Assembly: GCF_025821665.1 (NCBI RefSeq)
Contig: NZ_JACKSJ010000186.1
Span: 1 to 64,000, forward strand
Direction: 5' to 3'
Source: [Mycobacterium] manitobense
GTDB taxonomy: Bacteria; Actinomycetota; Actinomycetes; Mycobacteriales; Mycobacteriaceae
Length of the DNA stretch: 64,000 nucleotides
Shown: positions 59,207 through 64,000 of the stretch, in pieces
Layout of the letters: each line of letters begins with the position of its first letter
Position numbering within the stretch: position 1 is the stretch's first letter
Position numbers and translations under genes: made by a program
The notes under the pieces: generated by a model
Seen by the model: the letters and a program-made list of their open reading frames with translations, nothing else
Databases searched by the model: none
Told to the model about the DNA's origin: nothing

Positions 59207-62200
59207 GCCGCTTGATCTTCGAGGCCCACCGGCGGCTTCCGCAGCCGACCACCCGCAAGGGCACCATCACGATCGAACCGCCGCCCGAACTGCCGCGGCT
59301 GGTGCCGCCGTCGCTGCTGCGCCGGGTGCTGCCGTACCTGATCGTGATCCTGATCGTCGGCATGATCGTCGCGCTCGTCGCGACCGGCATGCGGCTGATC
59401 TCGCCGCAGATCCTGTTCTTCCCGTTCGTGCTGCTGCTGGCCGCCACCGCGCTCTACCGCGGCTCGGACAACAAGATGCGCACCGAGGAGGTCGATGCCG
59501 AACGCGCCGACTACCTGCGCTACCTGTCGGTGGTCCGCGACAACGTCCGCGCACACGCCGCCGAACAGCGTGCGGCACTGGAGTGGTCGCATCCCGACCC
59601 CGAGGTGCTGGCCACCATCCCCGGCACCCGCAGGCAGTGGGAGCGCGATCCGCGGGACAACGACTTCCTGGTGCTGCGGGCGGGCCTGCACGACACGCCG
59701 CTCAACGCGACGCTGCGGGTGAAGGACACCGCCGACGAGATCGACCTGGAGCCGGTGTCGCACAGCACGCTGCGTGGGCTGCTCGACGTGCAGCGCACGG
59801 TCCGCGATGCCCCGGCGGGCATCGACATCGCCAAGCTGGCCCGCATCACGGTGTTCGGTGAGGCCGACGACGTGCGCGCCGCGGTGCGCGCATGGCTGGC
59901 CCAGGCGGTCACCTGGCACGATCCAGCAGTGCTCGGGGTCGCCCTCGCGTCACCCGACGTGGACGGTGACGACTGGTCCTGGCTGAAGTGGCTGCCGCAC
60001 GTCGACGTCCCGGGTGAGACCGACGGCGTCGGCCCGGCGCGCTACCTGACCACCACCGCAGGCGAACTGCGGCAACTGCTCGGTCCGGCGCTGGCCGGCC
60101 GGGATGCGTTCCCTGGCAGCAACGACGGTGCGCTCAAGCACCTGCTGATCGTGGTCGACGACCCGGAGGCCGACCTCGACGCGATCGTGCGGCGGCCCGG
60201 CCTGGCCGGCGTCACCGTCATCCACCGCACCACCACGCCGCCGAACCGCGAGCAGTACCCCGACCCCGAGCGGCCGATCCTGAAGGTCGCCGACGGTCGG
60301 ATCGAGCGGTGGCTGAGCGGCGGCTGGCAGCCCTTCGTCGACGTCGCCGACGGCATCGGCGCCGACGACTGCCGCCACATCGCGCGGCGGCTGTCCCGCT
60401 GGGACTCCAACCCCAACCACGCCCGGTCGACGACCACCGGTGGCTCCACGTTCACCACGCTGCTGGGCATCCCCGACGCGTCCGCACTCGACGTGGCCGC
60501 GTTGTGGGCGCCGCGCAACCGCGACGACGAACTGCGGGTGCCGATCGGTGTCACCGCCACCGGCGAACCGCTGTACTTCGACCTCAAGGACGAGGCCGAG
60601 GGCGGCATGGGTCCGCACGGCCTGATGATCGGCATGACCGGTTCGGGCAAGTCGCAGACCCTGATGTCGATCCTGTTGTCGCTGTTGACCACTCACTCGG
60701 CCGAACGGCTGATCGTCATCTACGCCGACTTCAAGGGCGAGGCGGGCGCCGATATCTTCCGCGACTTCCCGCAGGTCGTCGCCGTCATCTCGAACATGGC
60801 CGAGAAGAAGTCGCTGGCCGACCGGTTCGCCGACACCCTGCGCGGAGAGGTGGCCCGGCGCGAGCAGCTGCTCAAGGAGTCCGGCAGGCGTGTGCAGGGC
60901 AGCGCGTTCAACTCCGTCACAGAGTACGAGGCCGCCATCGCGGCCGGGCACGACCTGCCGCCGATGCCGACGCTGTTCGTGGTGGCCGACGAGTTCACGC
61001 TGATGCTCGCCGACCACCCCGAGTACGCCGACCTGTTCGACTACGTCGCCCGCAAGGGCCGGTCGTTCCGGATCCACATCCTCTTCGCGTCGCAGACGCT
61101 GGACGTGGGCCGGATCAAGGACATCGACAAGAACACGTCGTACCGCATCGGTCTGAAGGTGGCCAGTCCCAGTGTCTCCCGCCAGATCATCGGGGTGGAG
61201 GACGCGTACCACATCGAATCGGGCCGCGAACACAAGGGCGAGGGTTTCCTGGTCCCCGCCCCCGGCGCAGTGCCGGTCAAGTTCCGCAGCACCTACGTCG
61301 ACGGCATCTACGAGCCGCCGCGGGTGGAGAAGGCCATCGTGGTGCGGGCGCTGCCGCAGCCGCAGCAGTTCACCGCGACGCGGGTGGAGCCCGAGCCCGA
61401 CACCATCATCCCGTCCGCAGACGCCGACGTCGAGGTGCTGCCGCCGCGCAAGCTGATCGCCACGATCGGTGAGCAACTGGCGCAGTACGGCCCGAAGGCG
61501 CCGCCGCTGTGGCTGCCCCCGCTGGAGGACTCGATCCCGCTGCTCGACCTGCTCCAGCGGTCCGGAGTGAACGCCCGGCAGTGGCGCTGGCCGCTCGGCG
61601 AGATCGACCGGCCGTTCGAGATGCGGCGCGACGCACTGATGTTCGACGCCAACTCGGCGGCCGGGAACATGGTGATCCACGGTGGGCCCAAGTCGGGCAA
61701 GTCGACGGCGCTGCAGACGTTCATGCTGTCGGCCGCCGCGCTGCACTCACCGCGCGACGTGACGTTCTACTGCTTGGATTACGGCGGCGGGCAGCTGCGT
61801 CCGATGGCCGAGCTCGCCCATGTGGGCAGCGTCGCCACTCCGCTGGAGCCCGAACGCATCCGGCGCACCTTCGGCGAGCTGGAGCAGCTGCTGCGGGCAC
61901 GCCAGGAACGGGGCTCCGACTTCCGGGACGACGGCTACGGCGAAGTGTTCCTGGTGATCGACAATCTGTACGCGTTCAGCCGGGACAACACCGACACCTT
62001 CAACACCCGGAACCCGCTGCTCGCCAGGGTCACCGAGTTGGTGAACAGCGGACTGGCCTACGGCATCCACGTCGTGATCACCACGCCGAACTGGCTGGAG
62101 GTGCCGTTGAACATGCGCGACGGCCTCGGCCTTCGACTGGAACTCAAGCTTCACGACGCCCGCGACAGCAACGTGCGGATCGTCGGCGGACTGCGCAGGC

Positions 62201-63162
62201 CCGCCGAGAGCGTGCCGGCCGATCAGCCCGGTCGCGGCCTGACGATGGCGGCCGAGCACTTCCTGATCGCCGCCCCGCCGCTGGATGTGATCCGCGCGAT
62301 CAACAACCGGCACCCGGACGTCACCGCGCCGCGGGTGCGGCTGCTGCCGACCGACCTGCGACCCGAAGTGCTTGCCCCGCTGTACACGCCGCCCGAACGG
62401 GTGGTCATCGGCCAGCGGGAACAGGACCTCGCACCGGTCACGCTGGACTTCGAGCGCAATCCGCTGCTCATGGTCTTCGGTGACGCAAGGGCGGGCAAGA
62501 CCACCCTGCTGCGGCACCTGATCCGCACCGTCCGGGAGAACTCGCGGCAGGACGACGTCGCGTTCACGGTGATCGACCGGCGGCTGCACCTCGTCGACGA
62601 GCCGCTGTTCCCGGACAACGAGTACACGCCGAACATCGACCGGATCACACCGGCGATGCTCGGGCTGGCCGCGCTGATCGAGAAGCGCCGCCCGCCCGCG
62701 GGTCTCACGCCCCAGCAGTTGAGCAGCTGGGGATATCAGGGCCACACGCACTATCTGATCATCGACGACGTCGACCAGATCCCGGACAGCCCGGCGGTCA
62801 GCGGACCCTACGTGGGCCAGCGGCCGTGGACGCCGCTGCTCGGCCTGCTCGGCCAGGCCGGTGACCTCGGCCTGCGGGTGATCGTCACGGCGCGGGCCAC
62901 CGGTTCGGCGCACGCGATCATGACGGCGCCGTTGCTGCGCAGGCTCAACGACCTGCAGGCGACGACGCTGTTGCTGTCCGGTAATCCCCAGGACAGCGGT
63001 AAGATTCGCGGCCACAGGTTCAACCGGCTGACCGCCGGCCGCGGCATGTTGCTGGACGACGGCGACCTCCCGACCTTCGTGCAGCTCGTCAATCCACTCG
63101 TCGGCGAGGCCGCCACCCAGGGCGGCCGAGGGACGGACAGCAACGGAAAGGAATACAGCTGA
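59203..63162 (+). CDS. eccC3: ESX-3 FtsK/SpoIIIE-type ATPase EccC3
   Basis: A 1319-residue motor protein. Two N-terminal transmembrane helices lie at about residues 40-85 (LIVILIVGMIVALVATGMRL, ILFFPFVLLLAATALY), then three FtsK-type ATPase domains with P-loops GMTGSGKS (477-484), GGPKSGKS (827-834) and GDARAGKT (1093-1100). Domain 1 carries the Walker B VADEF. EccC3 is a single chain, as in ESX-3, unlike the split EccCa1/Cb1 of ESX-1. It recognises substrate signals at its last domain and drives secretion. Its stop overlaps the PE5 start. Confidence 0.96.
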   Translation: MSRLIFEAHRRLPQPTTRKGTITIEPPPELPRLVPPSLLRRVLPYLIVILIVGMIVALVATGMRLISPQILFFPFVLLLAATALYRGSDNKMRTEEVDAERADYLRYLSVVRDNVRAHAAEQRAALEWSHPDPEVLATIPGTRRQWERDPRDNDFLVLRAGLHDTPLNATLRVKDTADEIDLEPVSHSTLRGLLDVQRTVRDAPAGIDIAKLARITVFGEADDVRAAVRAWLAQAVTWHDPAVLGVALASPDVDGDDWSWLKWLPHVDVPGETDGVGPARYLTTTAGELRQLLGPALAGRDAFPGSNDGALKHLLIVVDDPEADLDAIVRRPGLAGVTVIHRTTTPPNREQYPDPERPILKVADGRIERWLSGGWQPFVDVADGIGADDCRHIARRLSRWDSNPNHARSTTTGGSTFTTLLGIPDASALDVAALWAPRNRDDELRVPIGVTATGEPLYFDLKDEAEGGMGPHGLMIGMTGSGKSQTLMSILLSLLTTHSAERLIVIYADFKGEAGADIFRDFPQVVAVISNMAEKKSLADRFADTLRGEVARREQLLKESGRRVQGSAFNSVTEYEAAIAAGHDLPPMPTLFVVADEFTLMLADHPEYADLFDYVARKGRSFRIHILFASQTLDVGRIKDIDKNTSYRIGLKVASPSVSRQIIGVEDAYHIESGREHKGEGFLVPAPGAVPVKFRSTYVDGIYEPPRVEKAIVVRALPQPQQFTATRVEPEPDTIIPSADADVEVLPPRKLIATIGEQLAQYGPKAPPLWLPPLEDSIPLLDLLQRSGVNARQWRWPLGEIDRPFEMRRDALMFDANSAAGNMVIHGGPKSGKSTALQTFMLSAAALHSPRDVTFYCLDYGGGQLRPMAELAHVGSVATPLEPERIRRTFGELEQLLRARQERGSDFRDDGYGEVFLVIDNLYAFSRDNTDTFNTRNPLLARVTELVNSGLAYGIHVVITTPNWLEVPLNMRDGLGLRLELKLHDARDSNVRIVGGLRRPAESVPADQPGRGLTMAAEHFLIAAPPLDVIRAINNRHPDVTAPRVRLLPTDLRPEVLAPLYTPPERVVIGQREQDLAPVTLDFERNPLLMVFGDARAGKTTLLRHLIRTVRENSRQDDVAFTVIDRRLHLVDEPLFPDNEYTPNIDRITPAMLGLAALIEKRRPPAGLTPQQLSSWGYQGHTHYLIIDDVDQIPDSPAVSGPYVGQRPWTPLLGLLGQAGDLGLRVIVTARATGSAHAIMTAPLLRRLNDLQATTLLLSGNPQDSGKIRGHRFNRLTAGRGMLLDDGDLPTFVQLVNPLVGEAATQGGRGTDSNGKEYS

Positions 63163-63473
63163 TGACGCTTCGTGTCGTTCCCGAGGGACTGACCGCGGCC
63201 AGTGCCGCGGTCGAGGGTCTGACCGCGCGGCTGGCGGCGGCGCACGCCGCGGCCGCACCCGCGGTGACCGCGGTGCTGCCGCCGGGGGCCGATGTGGTGT
63301 CGCTGCAGACCGCGGCGGGCTTCAGCGCGCACGGCAACCAGCACGCCGCGACCGCCGCGCTCGGCGTCGAAGAGCTCGGCCGCTCGGGTATGGGAGTGGG
63401 CGAGTCGGGCGTCAGCTACGCCACCGGTGACGCGATGGCGGCGTCGTCGTACCTGATCGCACGCGGCGGCTGA
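63162..63473 (+). CDS. pe5: PE-family protein PE5
   Basis: A 103-residue PE protein starting MTLRVVPEGLTAASAAVEGL, with the usual helical hairpin, and the secretion motif YxxxD/E near residue 87 in the SGVSYATGD segment. It pairs with PPE4 and is exported through ESX-3, where it is needed for iron acquisition by siderophores. ATG overlaps the eccC3 stop by one base. It agrees with Rv0285 in position and sequence. Confidence 0.93.
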   Translation: MTLRVVPEGLTAASAAVEGLTARLAAAHAAAAPAVTAVLPPGADVVSLQTAAGFSAHGNQHAATAALGVEELGRSGMGVGESGVSYATGDAMAASSYLIARGG

Positions 63474-63474
63474 G

Positions 63475-64000
63475 ATGACCGCCCCCATCTTCATGGCCCT
63501 GCCACCCGAGGTGCATTCGACGCTGCTGAGCAGTGGTCCGGGCCCCGGATCGCTGCTGGCCGCTGCGGGGGCATGGCAGTCGTTGAGCGCCGAGTACGCT
63601 TCGGCCGCAGCGGAGTTGACGGCGTTGCTCGGCGCGGTGCAGGCGGGGTCGTGGCAGGGTCCGAGCGCCGAGCAGTACGTGGCGTCCCATCAGCCCTACC
63701 TGGCGTGGCTGGCCCAGCAGAGCGCCAACAGCTCCGTGACCGCGGCGCAGCACACGACGGCGGCGGCGGCGTACACGACGGCGTTGGCGATGACGCCGAC
63801 GATGCCGGAGCTCGTCACCAACCACGTGGTGCACGGCGTACTGGTGGCGACGAACTTCCTCGGCCTGAACACGATTCCGATCGCGATCAACGAAGCCGAC
63901 TACGTGCGAATGTGGATCCAGGCCGCGACCGCGATGAGCACCTATCAGGCGATGGCCGGCGCGGCGATGGCCAGCACACCGGCCTCGCTGCCATCACCGT
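63475..64000 (+). CDS. ppe4: PPE-family protein PPE4, N-terminal part (cut by the right edge)
   Basis: From ATG 63475, one base past the PE5 stop, the frame opens MTAPIFMALPPEVHSTLLSS and continues to the end of the window (175 codons). The PPE motif is LPPEVHS rather than the classical first-few-residue PPE, the WxG motif is WQGPSAEQYVA, and TTALAMTPTMPELVTNHVVH follows. It is the partner of PE5, matching Rv0286. The rest of the ESX-3 operon (esxG, esxH, espG3, eccD3, mycP3, eccE3) should follow beyond the window. Confidence 0.93.
   Translation, partial: MTAPIFMALPPEVHSTLLSSGPGPGSLLAAAGAWQSLSAEYASAAAELTALLGAVQAGSWQGPSAEQYVASHQPYLAWLAQQSANSSVTAAQHTTAAAAYTTALAMTPTMPELVTNHVVHGVLVATNFLGLNTIPIAINEADYVRMWIQAATAMSTYQAMAGAAMASTPASLPSP

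Noticed and set aside
59950..63258. Two long reverse frames opposite eccC3
   Set aside because: They are complements of a high-GC coding sequence with Arg/Gly/His-rich translation and no domain; eccC3 has all its motifs on the + strand.
55788..64000. Type VII secretion locus as a new system
   Set aside because: Every gene corresponds to the well-described ESX-3 cluster in order and sequence.

Overview
The window is high-GC actinobacterial chromosome, very probably from a rapidly growing Mycobacterium/Mycolicibacterium. The evidence is an ESX-3 type VII secretion locus at the right end (eccA3-eccB3-eccC3-PE5-PPE4), mycobacterial fadD2, fadE6 and polD2 homologues, a mycothiol-dependent isomerase-type protein, F420-type LLM oxidoreductases, frequent GTG starts, and ATGA/GTGA gene overlaps. 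No tRNA, rRNA, CRISPR array, insertion sequence or prophage was seen.

Layout. 1-9 kb is an accessory patch with signs of decay: the start of a DUF5996 gene, a TetR gene bracketed by a 42-bp inverted repeat, a frameshifted SpoIIM-like membrane gene, a truncated MFS transporter inside an HD-domain/alcohol dehydrogenase/cupin operon, and an SDR/hydrolase pair divergent from a large LuxR-type ATPase regulator. 9-18 kb holds single metabolic genes (NTF2-fold, mycothiol-type, YWTD propeller, SRPBCC plus LLM oxidoreductase, SDR) and small exported or membrane proteins. 18-26 kb has an HtrA protease, an ArgP/LysG regulator, a lipase-like hydrolase, phospholipase D, a DUF808 membrane protein and an NCS2 purine permease. 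26-33 kb has a CoA-transferase/NTF2/SDR cluster, a divergent alkB-rubredoxin pair, a Tat-exported cholesterol-oxidase-like enzyme and a STAS protein.

33-64 kb follows the gene order of M. tuberculosis Rv0269c-Rv0286 as I recall it: polD2, fadD2, fadE6, an Rv0272c-like hydrolase, a decayed TetR in the Rv0273c slot, Rv0274-, Rv0275c- and Rv0276-like genes, an Rv0281-like methyltransferase, then ESX-3. Extra blocks interrupt that order. The main one lies between fadD2 and fadE6: SDR, MFS/SDR/TetR, a small membrane protein, ADP-ribosylglycohydrolase, and a LysR-permease-(R)-amine transaminase operon. A second block (AraC, NTF2, aldo/keto reductase, methyltransferase) precedes the Rv0281-like gene.

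How genes work together. The ESX-3 genes overlap and follow two adjacent IdeR-like boxes, which fits iron-repressed expression of the siderophore-linked secretion system. AlkB needs electrons from a rubredoxin, and the divergent rubredoxin gene shares its control region. The transaminase, APC permease and LysR regulator look like an uptake and deamination unit for an amine or amino acid. I found no clear-cut new multi-gene system. The most promising unexplained signals are regulatory or structural: the paired 42-bp repeats round tetR, a cluster of GCCGAC half-sites before the LuxR gene, two long intergenic palindromes, and the amine-transaminase operon.
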